Source: Pelagophyceae sp. CCMP2097 (taxonomy: Eukaryota; Sar; Pelagophyceae). Taken from it: a DNA stretch of 64,000 bases. How positions within the stretch are numbered: the stretch's first letter is position 1; each line of letters opens with the position of its first letter. The notes beneath the pieces are model-generated. The model was not told where the DNA came from, did not search any database, and saw nothing but the letters and a program-made list of their open reading frames with translations. This document shows positions 31,796-42,436 of the stretch, piece after piece. The stretch covers positions 201,852 to 265,851 of the forward strand of contig MU657191.1 of NCBI GenBank assembly GCA_026770575.1. The letters run 5' to 3'. A program made the position numbers and the translations under genes.

Positions 31796-32169
31796 GCCGG
31801 TGAGGACTGCGTGCACCCTGTTTGCGATGATCGCTTGATCAATGATACTCCCTCCCCGTGCTGCTGCAGACGATATGATACCGGCGGCGTGCCCAGTTCG
31901 GGGCCACCGAGAATCTTCACCTGAGAGGGGCCCGCTTGCTTGATGAGCGACCCCTGAGTGGACGGCTTTTCGGGGCGCCACTCATCCGTCTGCTCACGGT
32001 GATCCAGATGCGCCGGCGCGGCCACCGTCGTGCGGCGACGGCAACCTCACCGGCGCGGCTGCTGCGCTGTACGCGCTCGCGATGCGCCCCGCGTGCGTCG
32101 GCCGGCGTGCGGTGCGGCCTCTAGCGGCCCTTCACGAGGCTGCGCTCGTAGGCCGCCCGCGGCGCGGCG

Positions 32170-32845
32170 CTGCCTGTCGCCGCCGCGAGGCTTCGCCGGC
32201 GCCCCGGACGGCACGCCCGAACGCCTGCTGCGCGGCTCGGCGCGCGTGGTGGGCCGCGAGTCGTTTGACGCGCAGGATATGCCGTTCATCACCAAGTCGC
32301 TCTTCTTCGACTTTCTCAGCTGCGCGCAGCCGGCCACCGCGGACGCGAACGCGCCCGGATCACCGGCCGCCGGAGACGCGCGCGCGCCCGACGCTGGGCG
32401 CTTCGCGCGCACGGTACGCCGGCCCGCGCGGCGCGCCGCCGCCGCGCGCGACGAATACGCAGAGGTCCGATCGTCGGCGTCGCGCTCCGACGCCGGAGCG
32501 CCGAGCGACTCTGAAGCGGCGCTGTCTGAACCGTCCGAGGCGCGCGGCGACGACGAGGCACTCGACGACGGCGGCGCGCCCCTCGACGCCGTCGACGTGC
32601 TCGATGGCTGGGGCGGGAGGACCATGTCGTTCTCCCTTGAGCTCCTCGAGCTCGAGCGAGCACCAGCGTCCGCGCGGCTCGCGTTGCGCATCTTTGTAGA
32701 AATAGGGGGGCATGCATGCATCGTCGGTGCCGACGGACGCGCCGCAGCTTCGACGACGAGGCGCCCTACCACGCGGTTGCGCCCACGGGCGCCGCGAGCG
32801 GCCCTTCGGGCGCCGACTCACCCGGCCGGAAGAAGTGAGTCGCGC
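32170..32845 (+). CDS. putative exons of an unknown acidic protein
   Basis: An open frame containing MPFITKSLFFDFLSCAQP near 32280, then an acidic Ser-rich stretch (SDSEAALSEPSEARGDDEAL) and MSFSLELLELERAPASARL around 32625-32690. A separate frame reading FDDEAPYHAVAPTGAASG and ending DSPGRKK plus stop at about 32840 looks like a terminal exon. Joining them needs an intron after about 32696 whose phase I could not reconcile. Gene structure and function are unknown. Confidence 0.3.
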
Positions 32846-33612
32846 ACGCTTGCGCGGACGCTGCGATGCCCGCCGCGACGCGGGCGCTCGTCTAGCAGCG
32901 ACTCGGCCTCTCCAGCGACAATGCCGAGCTCGGACCTCGCACTCTGCTTTAATCTCGCGGGTTTCGTCCAGCGTCCCGCACCTGATGTGGATGCGCCCCT
33001 CTCACCGCGGACCCCGCAGCTTCCGTCGAAGCATAGCTCGCGACTGCCGCACTTGCTCGCAGTCGCTTGACGAAGACGTGACGACACCGACGCGCAGAGG
33101 AGCCACCTTTGGCACACGCCTCGAGCGCACTTGTTCCCATTGACTTAACACACAGTTCGAAAGATTTCCTCCCCGGACCACGATTCCGTCGGGCGCGACG
33201 CCGGCATGCTCCGCTCCGCTCCACGAGTGGACAGCCCCGAACGGAGGGACCACGGACACGACGTCGACTCTCGCCTGCCCTTGAAGAGATCAAGCTCGAG
33301 GTCCCGTGGCTCGGCCGAGGCAACTCCGAAGGCCGGGTCGATGCGCGCGCTGGGCGAAGGGCGACAAAGAGGCGCGGCAGCACGCGTCCGAGTCGGTCCG
33401 ACCGCGGCACCGGACCCAACGTCCACGGCGAACGCCCTCGCCGGCCGCTGCGAGTCGAAGTCGACTGATTCATCGTCTGGTGCCCCGCCGACCAAGCGCC
33501 TCTTCGCGGCCCCGGGCCGCCGGTCCTACCGAGTCAGTCAGTTGTTCCTTCCAAGTACCCTTCCTTGCGATTGTCAGACTTGATAAAATCTTGTTTGCCT
33601 CTCTTCTTTTAG
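32846..33612. other. gene-poor stretch left of the assembly gap
   Basis: No frame here has recognisable protein character. Composition falls toward the right end. No repeat structure except the inverted-repeat element beginning at 33613. Confidence 0.4.
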
Positions 33613-33716
33613 TTGAGGACCCGAAGGGTCCTTGCCGTTTATTCAACGTCAGTTTACGGCAAGGGCCCTTCGGGTCCTTTGATTGAAGGATTACCAGGGG
33701 CAATTATGTCTGTCTG

Positions 33717-34396
33717 NNNNNNNNNNNNNNNNNNNNNNNNNNNNNNNNNNNNNNNNNNNNNNNNNNNNNNNNNNNNNNNNNNNNNNNNNNNNNNNNNNNN
33801 NNNNNNNNNNNNNNNNNNNNNNNNNNNNNNNNNNNNNNNNNNNNNNNNNNNNNNNNNNNNNNNNNNNNNNNNNNNNNNNNNNNNNNNNNNNNNNNNNNNN
33901 NNNNNNNNNNNNNNNNNNNNNNNNNNNNNNNNNNNNNNNNNNNNNNNNNNNNNNNNNNNNNNNNNNNNNNNNNNNNNNNNNNNNNNNNNNNNNNNNNNNN
34001 NNNNNNNNNNNNNNNNNNNNNNNNNNNNNNNNNNNNNNNNNNNNNNNNNNNNNNNNNNNNNNNNNNNNNNNNNNNNNNNNNNNNNNNNNNNNNNNNNNNN
34101 NNNNNNNNNNNNNNNNNNNNNNNNNNNNNNNNNNNNNNNNNNNNNNNNNNNNNNNNNNNNNNNNNNNNNNNNNNNNNNNNNNNNNNNNNNNNNNNNNNNN
34201 NNNNNNNNNNNNNNNNNNNNNNNNNNNNNNNNNNNNNNNNNNNNNNNNNNNNNNNNNNNNNNNNNNNNNNNNNNNNNNNNNNNNNNNNNNNNNNNNNNNN
34301 NNNNNNNNNNNNNNNNNNNNNNNNNNNNNNNNNNNNNNNNNNNNNNNNNNNNNNNNNNNNNNNNNNNNNNNNNNNNNNNNNNNNNNNNNNNNNNNN
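33717..34396. other. assembly gap (680 N)
   Basis: A run of N. The gap lies inside the inverted-repeat element, next to a short-period microsatellite, so repeat structure probably caused the break. True length is unknown. Confidence 0.99.
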
Positions 34397-34570
34397 CCGA
34401 CCAGATTCGAACCTGTGACCAAAAACTTCTTCTATGATGATTCCAATGAGGCTCCTGCTCGACCTCAACTCCCAATTTTAGCAATCGCATCAACCACCAA
34501 TCGCTAAATCGGCCGAGTTGCTGTTTTTTCTTCTTCCCAAAGGTGGAACTTCACGGATGGACCCGGCGAC

Positions 34571-34606
34571 AGACTAACAGACGGACAGACAGACGGACAG
34601 ACAGAC
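34571..34606. repeat. GACA/GACG microsatellite
   Basis: Tetranucleotide run of the agacggacagac type directly inside the right arm of the inverted-repeat element. Confidence 0.85.
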
Positions 34607-34707
34607 ATAATTGCCCCTGGTAATCCTTCAATCAAAGGACCCGAAGGGCCCTTGCCGTAAACTGACGTTGAATAAACGGCAAGGACCCTTCAAGTTCGGG
34701 TCCTCAA

Positions 34708-35040
34708 ATAATAAAAATCACAGGGCGGCTCGTCCCTGAGGACCGGCCTCCAGTCCCAAAGGACCTTGCCCTGGCAGAGTCGGCTCAACCAACTTAGCAC
34801 GTATTTGATAAATCTGATATAAAATGAGTGCAGAGCGAGTGAAACGAACTCGCCGCGAAGCGGGCGCATCTTAGCCGAAGCCCCAAGTTGGTTGGACTCG
34901 GCAGTTGGACGCGTCGCGCCGGGCCTGAAACCCGAACTGAGTCGCACGAAAAAAACTCGAACTTCGGATCTTCGAACAACTGTACTAGTATTCGTCGGCA
35001 CCACGCTCGCATCCGCCGCAACCTCCTCCACGCACCCCCA
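34708..35040. other. intergenic region
   Basis: No gene is supported on either strand. AT-richer around 34708-34830. Confidence 0.4.
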
Positions 35041-35589
35041 TGGTCCGCTCCTATTTCGCCGCCGCCGCCGCGCTGTGCTTCCTCTCGCTGAATTGCGCCA
35101 AGGAGTCCGTCGCGGCGTCTTCCATCTCGACTCCTCACTTCCCAACGAACCTCCTTGATGGTCGAGGGCCCCCGGAGCGACTCTGTTGACGGACCGTGTG
35201 GACGCCGGGGTGGTCCCCGTGGCCAGACTTGCTGGACCGTCGGAGCACCGGCCCGAGTCGTCTCGGCGCGGCACCGAGTCGCCTCGGCGCAGGCTGGGCG
35301 GCAAGCGCGCCGGCGGCAACCGCCCCAAGTTGCTCGAGCGGTGCACCGAGGACCTCGAGCATGCCATCGACAAGCTCGACTTTTGCGAGTGGGACCTCGA
35401 TGAGGCTGGGCGTAAGACCGTGACGGCCTCGAGGAGTGCGAGGACAAGCTCGACGGCGCCACTGGCAAGGCGGACCTCGAGAAGGCCACGCACAAGCTCG
35501 AGGAGAAGATCCAGGACCTCTACAAGGAGCTCGTGCGGGCCAAGTACGACCTCGTCGGCTGCCAAAGAATGAGCCCTGCCCTCGAATAG
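35041..35589 (+). CDS. small predicted secreted, Cys- and Leu-heptad protein (frame broken)
   Basis: ATG 35041 opens a signal-peptide-like leader MVRSYFAAAAALCFLSLNCA. After an unresolved junction a second frame (about 35280-35410) reads LLERCTEDLEHAIDKLDF, CEWDLDEAG. A third frame (35427-35589) continues the same pattern: DGLEECEDKLDGATGK, ATHKLEEKIQDLYKELVRAK, YDLVGCQ, then a stop. The KLD-x-CE-x-DLD spacing continues across the switch at about 35415-35425, where one base seems to be missing; no intron of reasonable size fits. So this is either a recently frameshifted gene or an assembly error. The product would be a secreted helical bundle with paired cysteines. No family was recognised. 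Confidence 0.4.
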
Positions 35590-36061
35590 AGCACCATGAT
35601 CGACACCCAACAAGCGCCCCGCCAGAGCGAACCGTGACCTGCGCCTATGGCCCGACGCGTGGTGATTGCACACGATACCGGTCACCGGTGGCGCGCGGCG
35701 GAAAGCCCCATAGCGCAGTTTTGGTTACCAGAACCTCAGGGAAGGGTACTCGTACGTCACGCGCAATTTCATAACGCGTGACAAGACAAACGTTTCAAAT
35801 CCGCGCGTGCTCGCAAGCTCCGACCAGGTCGCGGGACGTCGAGCGCGGCCCGGTCGTCGGCCCTGCGCGGGCACGAGTGTGCGCGGGGGTTCCATGGTCT
35901 GCCTGACTCCGTTCGCCATCGTCGCTCTCCCACGGTAGCCGCCGGCGTCTCTTTCTCTTTGCTGCGTGCGGCGGCATCGCGGGAGCGGCCTCCCGAATCT
36001 CCTCGCCGCGCCGCCCCCCGCACCGTAAGGGGGCGCCCTCAGGCACGCCGGCCGCGGTGTC
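35590..36061. other. intergenic region
   Basis: No gene supported on either strand; contains the upstream region of the dual-specificity phosphatase. Confidence 0.4.
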
Positions 36062-37253
36062 ATGTCGCGGGCAGGCGCGTCGACGCGCATGGCGGCGGCG
36101 TCCGTCGCGTTCTCGACGGACGAAGCCCCCCGCGCGCGCCGCCGGCCGCAGCTCGACGTCGAATCGGCGGCGTCGACGACGTCGTTCGCCGCCAAGGCAG
36201 TGCTCCTCGCGCCCTTCGTCGGCGTGACGGCGCTGGCTGCCGCCGCGGGCGCGCCGCCGGCGCTGGCCGCGGCGCCCTTCGCCGCGCTGGCTGCCAAGTT
36301 TGTCAAGCGGGCACCGGGCGAGTCGCGGCCCGCGCACGCGTTCAAGGTGCGCCGCCGCGTCCACGGAGGTCCGGGAACGGACCCGGCGCAGACTCAGAGG
36401 CTCCGTAGCCTTTTGGGGCCGCGCGACGCGGTTCCTGATCGATTTGGAATTAGGTCGGCGGCCTGGCGGTGACATGGAGCGTGTGGGCGATTTGCGTGGC
36501 CTGGGCGCCGCTGAGCCTCTTGGGCGTGCCTTTGGCGCCGTGGCACGCGCTGGCCATTTACGCGCCGCTCTTCGTCATTGCGGCGAAGAGAAACCGCGAC
36601 GCGAAATACGGGCCCGGCGCCACGGTAGTGCTCCGCCTGCTCTTCGACGCGCCTTTGGTCGCCACGGCGCTCTGGCTCCGGCTCCTGGGCCTGCGGCTCT
36701 TGGCGCCGTTTGCGACCATTCTGGACGACCAAATCGTCCAAGGGACCATGCCCCTCACCGCCGCTGACGCGGCCATCCTGGCCGCGGAGCCGTACAACGT
36801 CTGCGCCGTCGTCAACATGTGCGCCGAGTGGCCCGGGCCTCAAAAGGCGTACGCGAAACTCGGCATCGTGCAGTGCCGCCTGCCCTTCCAGGACACGAGC
36901 GCGCCGTCGGCAGAGGCGCTCCGCCGCGGCGCCGCCTTCGTGCGGGCCCAGCTCGAGGCCCAGCCGGGCAAGCGCGTCTTCATCCACTGCAAGGGCGGCA
37001 TCGCGCGCGCCTCGGCCATGTCGCTCGCGCACTACGTCCTCAACCGAGGCCACGACGTCGACGACGCCATCGAGGAGATCAAGCGCAAGCGGCCCATCGT
37101 AAGTACCCGCGCCCCGCTGGCGCGCCGAGGCGAGAGGAAGGGGGGGGCTCGCTGCTGGGGCTCCATTCGCCTGCGCAGGTCATGCGCGACGCCGCAAAAT
37201 ACGCCTCGGTCCTCGAGCTCACACGAGACGCGGCCCGGCCACCGCCGCAATGA
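36062..37253 (+). CDS. membrane-anchored dual-specificity / PTPMT1-like phosphatase
   Basis: Exons 36062-36346, 36454-37098 and 37179-37253 (phase 0 joins) give 334 residues. The N-terminal third is basic then hydrophobic, with stretches WSVWAICVAWAPLSLLGV, ALAIYAPLFVIAA and TALWLRLLGLRLLA that should insert in a membrane. The catalytic domain starts ILDDQIVQGTMPL and carries the Cys-phosphatase signature HCKGGIARA, with catalytic Cys274 and Arg at +6. PYNVCAVVNMCAEW is the general-acid side of the fold. The arrangement resembles PTPMT1-type and plant PTEN-like phosphatases, which act on phosphatidylglycerophosphate, phosphoinositides or phosphoproteins; the substrate cannot be read. Intron 1 is 107 nt (gtgcgc donor), intron 2 80 nt (gtaagt donor). 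Confidence 0.78.
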
Positions 37254-37811
37254 CGAGCCAACAGGCCCGAAAGGGCGGCTTTTGGAACCGACGGCCGCTC
37301 GGCCTCGAGAAGATGAATCGAAGATACTTATACAGCAGACGACGCGCCGACTGGCCCACCAGAGGGAACCGCGCGAGGGATCCGCGCCGAGAGCCCGCGT
37401 CCTCGCGCAGCACGCTCCTTGCGGCTCGAGAGAGGCTCGGGGGACCGCGGGCCGCCCCGTGCGCCAGACCTGGGCAGCGAACGGCAGAGCCGAGCAATAC
37501 AATTGTAAGGTTCGAAGGTGCATGGATCTTTCACCCAAATCAATTCCACTTTAAATCCTCGCGGTTCCGCACTATTCGTCACGAGCTCGCTCTTCTCCGG
37601 TCGCGCCGATCGCGAGCTCTGGACCAGCCTCTGGTGCCTGTTCGAGCGCTTTCGAGGCCCGCTGCCGGCGGTGTGTGCTCGGGAGGCCCCAACCCGGTCA
37701 GCGCGGCGTCCAATTTTGCAGACGTGAGTCTCTTCGTGAGTCTCTTCGTGAGGAGAGTTTCAAACCTCCAGCTGGAGGTCGAACGCGCAGCACGCCGCAC
37801 GCCCAGGCTCG
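37254..37811. other. intergenic region
   Basis: No convincing gene. A gtgagtctcttc unit is repeated in tandem at about 37725-37752, and an AT-richer patch lies at 37540-37590. This is the promoter region of the MYND-Sel1 gene. Confidence 0.4.
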
Positions 37812-38857
37812 ATGGGCGACGCGCCGGCGGCCACCGTGCCCAAGCCGTGCTGCGTCTGCGACGCGCCCAACGCCAAGCACTGCACCAAGTGCAAATCGCG
37901 CCACTACTGTGGCAAGGCGTGCCAGCTCGTCCACTGGAAACGAGGGCACAATAAGGCGTGCAAGCAGCTCGCCGCCGACTTCCAGGACCGGCTCCTCGAC
38001 GAATTGATGCTGGCGAAGCTAAAGATCAAGGAGGAGCCGCCCATCGTCGAGGGCGTCGCGCCGGCAGCTGGTTCCAGGGCGGCGGCGCGCTTATCGGCTA
38101 TGCGAGCAGAAACGACGCTGGTCAAGGCCAGCGCGCAGATTGACGACGCGCCGTACTGGCGCGGCACTTGCGCCATCTGCCTGGACCTGCTCCCGCTCGA
38201 AAGTACCCGGCAAACATTCCTCAATTGCTGCTGCAGAAATCTGTGCCTCGAATGCTCCAACAAGTGTCTGCAGTACAAGGATCTCTGCCCGCTCTGCCGC
38301 ACGCCGGCCCCAAAGTCGCCTTCCGAGTTGTTGAGCCGGCTGCAGAAGCACGCGGACAAGGGGAACGTCGAGGCGCAGGTGCATCTCGGAGACGCGTACA
38401 GTTCTGGCAGCCATGGTCTCAAGAACAACTTGAAGCGGGCATTCCAGCTATACGAGCTTGCAGCGGCGCAAGGAGATGCAAAAGCTCAAGCGCGACTGGG
38501 AGTGTGTTATCATACTGGCCAAGGAGTCACGATCGACTACAAGACCGCCGCGCAGTGGTACCGACGTGGAGCCGAGCAAGGATATGCTCAAGCGCAAGCC
38601 AGTCTCGGCGCGGCGTTCTACGAGGGCAAGTGCGTGGCGCAGTCGTACTACGAGGCCGTGCGGTGGTCCCGGCTCGCCGCGGCGCAGGGCCATCAAGACG
38701 CGCTCTACAACCTCGGCGCGTGTTACGCAAACGGTCAGGGCGTGCCGCAGACAGCGATGAGGCGCTGCGCCTCTTCAAGCGCGCCGCGGCCAAGGGGCAC
38801 CCCGTCGCGGCGGCGCAGGTCAAGGGTTTCGCGGCGCGCTCCGGTCGACGGGCATGA
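37812..38857 (+). CDS. MYND-RING-Sel1 repeat protein with a frameshift in the last repeat
   Basis: An adaptor or ubiquitin-ligase-like protein. It starts with a MYND zinc finger (CCVCDAPNAKHCTKC ... HYCGKACQ ... HWKRGHNKAC, residues 13-50), then a RING-like finger (CAICLDLL ... CCCRNLCLECSNKC ... CPLCR, about 120-165), then four Sel1 repeats (for example AQVHLGDAYSSG, ARLGVCYHTGQGV, ASLGAAFYEG, YNLGACYANGQGV). At 38750 the frame shifts: the original frame runs on into Arg-rich sequence, whereas the plus-one frame gives DSDEALRLFKRAAAKGHPVA, a normal Sel1 helix pair, and stops at 38857. One missing base after the ccgcag codons explains it. The given end assumes the shifted frame. Confidence 0.75.
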
Positions 38858-39208
38858 TCGCCGCCCGTCGACTTCAGCTTGTGCAACCGTCCGCATCGGA
38901 AGAAGACGCATCCGAGCGCTTCCGGAAGTATGCCCGTAACTTTGCGTTGCCGCGATCCAGAGCCCTCTCCGGCCCCACTGGGCCTTTTGTCGCAAAGTCC
39001 TCATGGGAACTCGCCTCGGCTCCACGGAACGGCTGCAACCGCAAGAGCCGGGCCTCGCTGCACCGGGCCCTCCGAGATGTGCGTCGACATCGCTGAAATT
39101 CAGCGACGATAAAGGGTCGTTCGACGTCGAGTGGCGGCTCACTCTCTTGGAAGAGACCGCTCGGCCTGGGATAGTGTCAGGGCGAGCCCGCTGCGCGGCG
39201 TTTTCCTC
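38858..39208. other. intergenic region
   Basis: No gene supported; the carrier frame is open upstream to 39131 but lacks an ATG before 39209. Confidence 0.45.
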
Positions 39209-40483
39209 ATGGGCCTGTCGCAGACGATCGCCGCATCGGCGCTGGCGTCGACGCTGGCCGTCGTGCGCCTCCTTTTCGTCGTGGCCGTGGGCGGTTTGGC
39301 GCGGCGCTTCGGGCGCTTCGACGCCGCGGCGGCGGCGGCCATCGCCTGGCTATCGATCCACGTCACGCTGCCATGCCTCTGCTTTACGATGATCGCGCGC
39401 GCCTTCCGCGGCGCAGGCAACTTTGGCGGCGCGTGGCCAGTACTACTCGCGGGGCCGATTCACCTCGCGCTCGGCCGCGTCGTCGCCGCCGCGTTCCTCC
39501 GCTTTAACCCGCGCGTCGGCAAGCAATTTGGCGAAGATCGCGTCGTCGCCGCGCTCGTCTTCAAGAACTCTGCATATCTCCCTATCGCGCTCATCCCCGC
39601 GCTGGTCCAGCTCTCCTCGACGTTCCGAAACGACGGCGGCGCCACGGCGCGGGCCATGGGCATTCTTGGCGCGTACATGGCCATGTACGTGCCCTTGGAA
39701 TTCAACTACTGCCTCCGCCTCTTGGCGCCCGGCAAGGGAGCCGCCGTCGTGCGAGGCACCGAGCTCCTCAAAAAGGATCCCCAGCGCGACGCAGCGCGGG
39801 AGCCCCTCGGCGACGACGTCGCCTCGCCGCGCGGCGCGGCGCGGGACCTCGACGACGACGTCGTCTCGCCGTTCAGAAGCGAGCAAGGCGGCCCCGTGCG
39901 CCGACCAGAGGCCGCGGACGCTACGCGCCTCGCCCGCCGCCTGCGCGGCGTCGCCGAAGCGGTGGCGAAGCACCCCGTCGAGGCGAGCTGCGCCGCCGGC
40001 CTCGCCATCGCAGTCACGCCGCTCCGCGCGGCTTTCTACGGCAGCAAAGCGCCCCTTGCGACGACTGTCACCGCGGCGCTCGAGTGGCTCGGCGGCACCG
40101 TCTCGCCGCTCGTGCTTTTGATGCTCGGCGCCAACATCGCCGCGGTACCCGCAGACAAAGCGCCGGCGGCGCCGGACCGCGCGGCGACGGCGCTCCTCGT
40201 GGCGACGAAGCTGCTCCTCTTGCCGCTCGTAAACGGCACGGCCGTCCTCGGCCTGGTCCGCGTCGGCGCGCTGCGGTGCAACCGCCTCGAACTCCTCGTT
40301 CTCCTCACGCAAGGGTGCATGCCACCGCCCATGAACCTCATGCTGCTCTCGGAGCACGTCGGCGCCGGCCAGAGAGAAATGGCCCACATCCTCCTTGCCA
40401 CGTACGTCTGCTCCGCGCTCTCCATCACGGCCTGGTCCACGGCCCACCTCCTCGTCGTCGACTACTACCCGCAAATAACCTGA
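39209..40483 (+). CDS. PIN-LIKES (PILS)/auxin efflux carrier-type membrane transporter
   Basis: Single-exon protein of 424 residues with about ten hydrophobic helices, five at each end of a polar central loop (about 190-265), the layout of the auxin efflux carrier family (Mem_trans, PF03547). Family-like features are LSIHVTLPCLCFTMIARAF in the N-terminal bundle and, in the C-terminal bundle, VSPLVLLMLGANIA and QGCMPPPMNLMLLSEHVG (the last carrying the conserved Pro-rich break). In plants PILS proteins sit in the ER and transport auxin; in algae the substrate is unknown. The longer frame from 39131 uses GTG; the ATG at 39209 directly precedes the first helix. The central loop is acidic and Asp-rich, a likely regulatory site. 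Confidence 0.78.
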   Translation: MGLSQTIAASALASTLAVVRLLFVVAVGGLARRFGRFDAAAAAAIAWLSIHVTLPCLCFTMIARAFRGAGNFGGAWPVLLAGPIHLALGRVVAAAFLRFNPRVGKQFGEDRVVAALVFKNSAYLPIALIPALVQLSSTFRNDGGATARAMGILGAYMAMYVPLEFNYCLRLLAPGKGAAVVRGTELLKKDPQRDAAREPLGDDVASPRGAARDLDDDVVSPFRSEQGGPVRRPEAADATRLARRLRGVAEAVAKHPVEASCAAGLAIAVTPLRAAFYGSKAPLATTVTAALEWLGGTVSPLVLLMLGANIAAVPADKAPAAPDRAATALLVATKLLLLPLVNGTAVLGLVRVGALRCNRLELLVLLTQGCMPPPMNLMLLSEHVGAGQREMAHILLATYVCSALSITAWSTAHLLVVDYYPQIT

Positions 40484-40742
40484 CGGGAAACTTTTGGCGT
40501 TACCGGGAGACTGTGCGGCGTCGCGGCGGGCGGGGCTCGAAAGGCACCGGCAGTGGCCACGGACGGCCGAGGGCCTTGAAGACATGTCACATTAGGGGCC
40601 ACGAATAGGGCTTTGGAATCATTGCGCCGAGGAGCGTGGGCTCGTCATTCGGCTTTGGGTCGGAGGTCGCCGAGGGCGTAAATGTGGCGCAGGTGGGCTG
40701 CGCACGCGTCGGTAAACGTCGGCAGGTTGGCCGGCGCGCACC

Positions 40743-42436
40743 CTACGTTGCGGTCCGTTGAAAGAAACCCGGGTGATTCGTTTGGAAAGGAGACGGACCG
40801 TGCTTTACGCAAAGCGCGTAGAACTTTGGGTAGAGGTCCGTATAATGGCTCGAGTGGACGCCGGGCATGACGTGGTGGATGCTCTGCAGGTTGAGGCCGC
40901 CCGTGAGGAAGCGCCAGAGCTGCGAGTCTACGGCGTAGTCGAGGGACGTCGTCGTCTGCCTCTGGAAAAAGTCTTGCGGCGGCGCGCCGGCGCGCTGGCA
41001 CGCCGCCTGGACGTGCGAGATCTGCGTCACGGCGAAGAAGATGACGGACGTGACGGCGTAGGGCAGCAGCGTCAGGCATAGCGCGTGCCAGGCGCCGAAG
41101 CGGTAGAACGGAAGGACGAGAAAGGCCACGCCGGCGAGCCACGTGGCCAGCGCGGCGCAGGCGCGCGGCGCGTCGAAGAAGAGGCCGTTGCGGTGCACCT
41201 CGCCGGCGACGCGGAAGAACTTGAGCTCGTGCGGCGCCTCGCGGCCTTGAGCGGCCTCGGCAGCGGCGAATTCTGCGTTGTCGGCGCCAAAAATCTCCGG
41301 CAGGCCCGCGTTACCGTGGCGCCAGCGGAGCCAGAGCGGCACGACGACGAACTTCCACGGGTGCACGACGGACATGTTGATCGTTGAGAGGAGGAAGGCC
41401 GTAAAGTGCCATACCAAATTTATCGCGCCGTTGAGATACTTGTGGTCAACTTTTGTCAATCGGTGCCACCTTGCAAAGGGATGGTGCGAGACGTCGACGT
41501 CCTCGTCGACATCGTTGGTGTGTCGGTGGTGCGAGACGCAATGTTGCATATACCAAGACGCGTACGAGTACAGCAGCGGCGACGCCGCCGCCAGCCAAAC
41601 CTCGTTCACAAACGGCGAACCCGAGACGGCATGATGCGATCCTAAGCGTGCGCGGTGACCGTTGTCACACCGGGCGCATGCACGATGCATCACTCACCGT
41701 CGTGCGACATGTTCGCCATGACGAACCACGCGCAGAGCGGCAGCAACAGCCCGCCCACGAGGACGGACCCGCGCCACCACTGCACGAAGCACGCCGCGTA
41801 GGCGGCGACGATGGCGGTCATCAACAAAACGTGCGCGGGCTTGGCCTTGTGCGCGAAGCGGCGCGGACCAGCAAAGTGTTCTCGCACCAAAATCTTCAAA
41901 TCGGCGTGAAATGCGCTCCAGGCGGGCGCCGCTTGCTTCGCGCCCGGCGAGACGGCGCGGAGGCCGCGGAGCGCGGCGCGGTGCCGGTCGTTGAAGAGAT
42001 GGAACTGTTCAAAGAGGTCCGTCGCGTCCGAGCCCTGCGCCAGCAGGATGGCAGTCGAGCCGCCGGGGTGCACCTAAGCGGAGCGTCGGCGGCCCGCGCG
42101 GCGAAACGCCTCCCGCGTGAACGCACCCTTGCGAACTGGCGCAAGTCGTACCTGCGCCCGCCGGCGTCGGGAACGAAAACGCCTTTTTCGGACCTCTCGA
42201 GCTGCAACGAGGCCCCAGCGTCTCCACGCCGATGCAGCGCCGCTCTCTCGCAGGAGGAGGCGACACAGCGGCCTCGACGACGACGAATACGACTCCCGGA
42301 GCGCGCACCATTCGCCGTGGATCTGCCAGAGCGCCGCGCCGTCCGGAGTCACGCCCGCGCCGTCCGGAGCCACGCCGGCCTTGCCCTCGCCCCCGGCCTT
42401 GGCGTCGACGCCGTCGACCATCGGAGGCACGCACAT
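40743..42436 (-). CDS. cytochrome b5-fused front-end fatty acid desaturase
   Basis: An ER enzyme of polyunsaturated fatty acid synthesis that inserts a double bond between an existing one and the carboxyl end. Confident exons are about 42201-42127, 42073-41698 and 41641-40743; a first exon starting at ATG 42436 (MCVPPMVDGV ... LWQIHGEW) is likely but its junction is unresolved. The b5 domain has RRYDLRQFARVHPGGS and a second heme His in FEQFHLFNDRH. Histidine boxes: HDGSHH (split by the intron at 41642-41697), HCVSHHRH and QSIHH, the last with the Gln typical of front-end desaturases. Two hydrophobic hairpins flank the boxes. Regiospecificity (delta-4, -5, -6 or -8) cannot be assigned. Head-to-head with the small gene at 42655. 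Confidence 0.85.

Larger units (their letters stand above)
33613..34707. mobile_element. terminal-inverted-repeat element whose arms contain a 21-bp hairpin, spanning the gap
   Basis: The left arm (33613-33716) and the right arm (34598-34707) are inverted copies of one another over about 104 bp, starting ttgaggaccc and running to attatgtctgtctg. Each arm itself has an inner inverted repeat, ggacccgaagggtccttgccg (33617-33637) pairing with 33657-33677. The right arm differs by a 6-base insertion near 34690. Between them are the 680 unknown bases, a GACA/GACG microsatellite (34571-34606), and 34397-34560 without a recognised gene. No obvious target-site duplication is visible, and no transposase is seen in the known part. 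Confidence 0.8.

Noticed and set aside
33717..34396. Long frames of X across the gap
   Set aside because: They are made of unknown bases and carry no information.
34397..34510. Possible tRNA or tRNA-derived SINE next to the gap (gattcgaacctgtgacc, minus strand)
   Set aside because: T-stem pairs at only four of five positions, the 3' end is lost in the gap and the spacing to a D-arm is too long. It may be a SINE relic but cannot be shown.
34690..35685. 331-codon minus-strand frame
   Set aside because: Composition is that of an antisense shadow of the plus-strand Cys/Leu-heptad protein; no domain.
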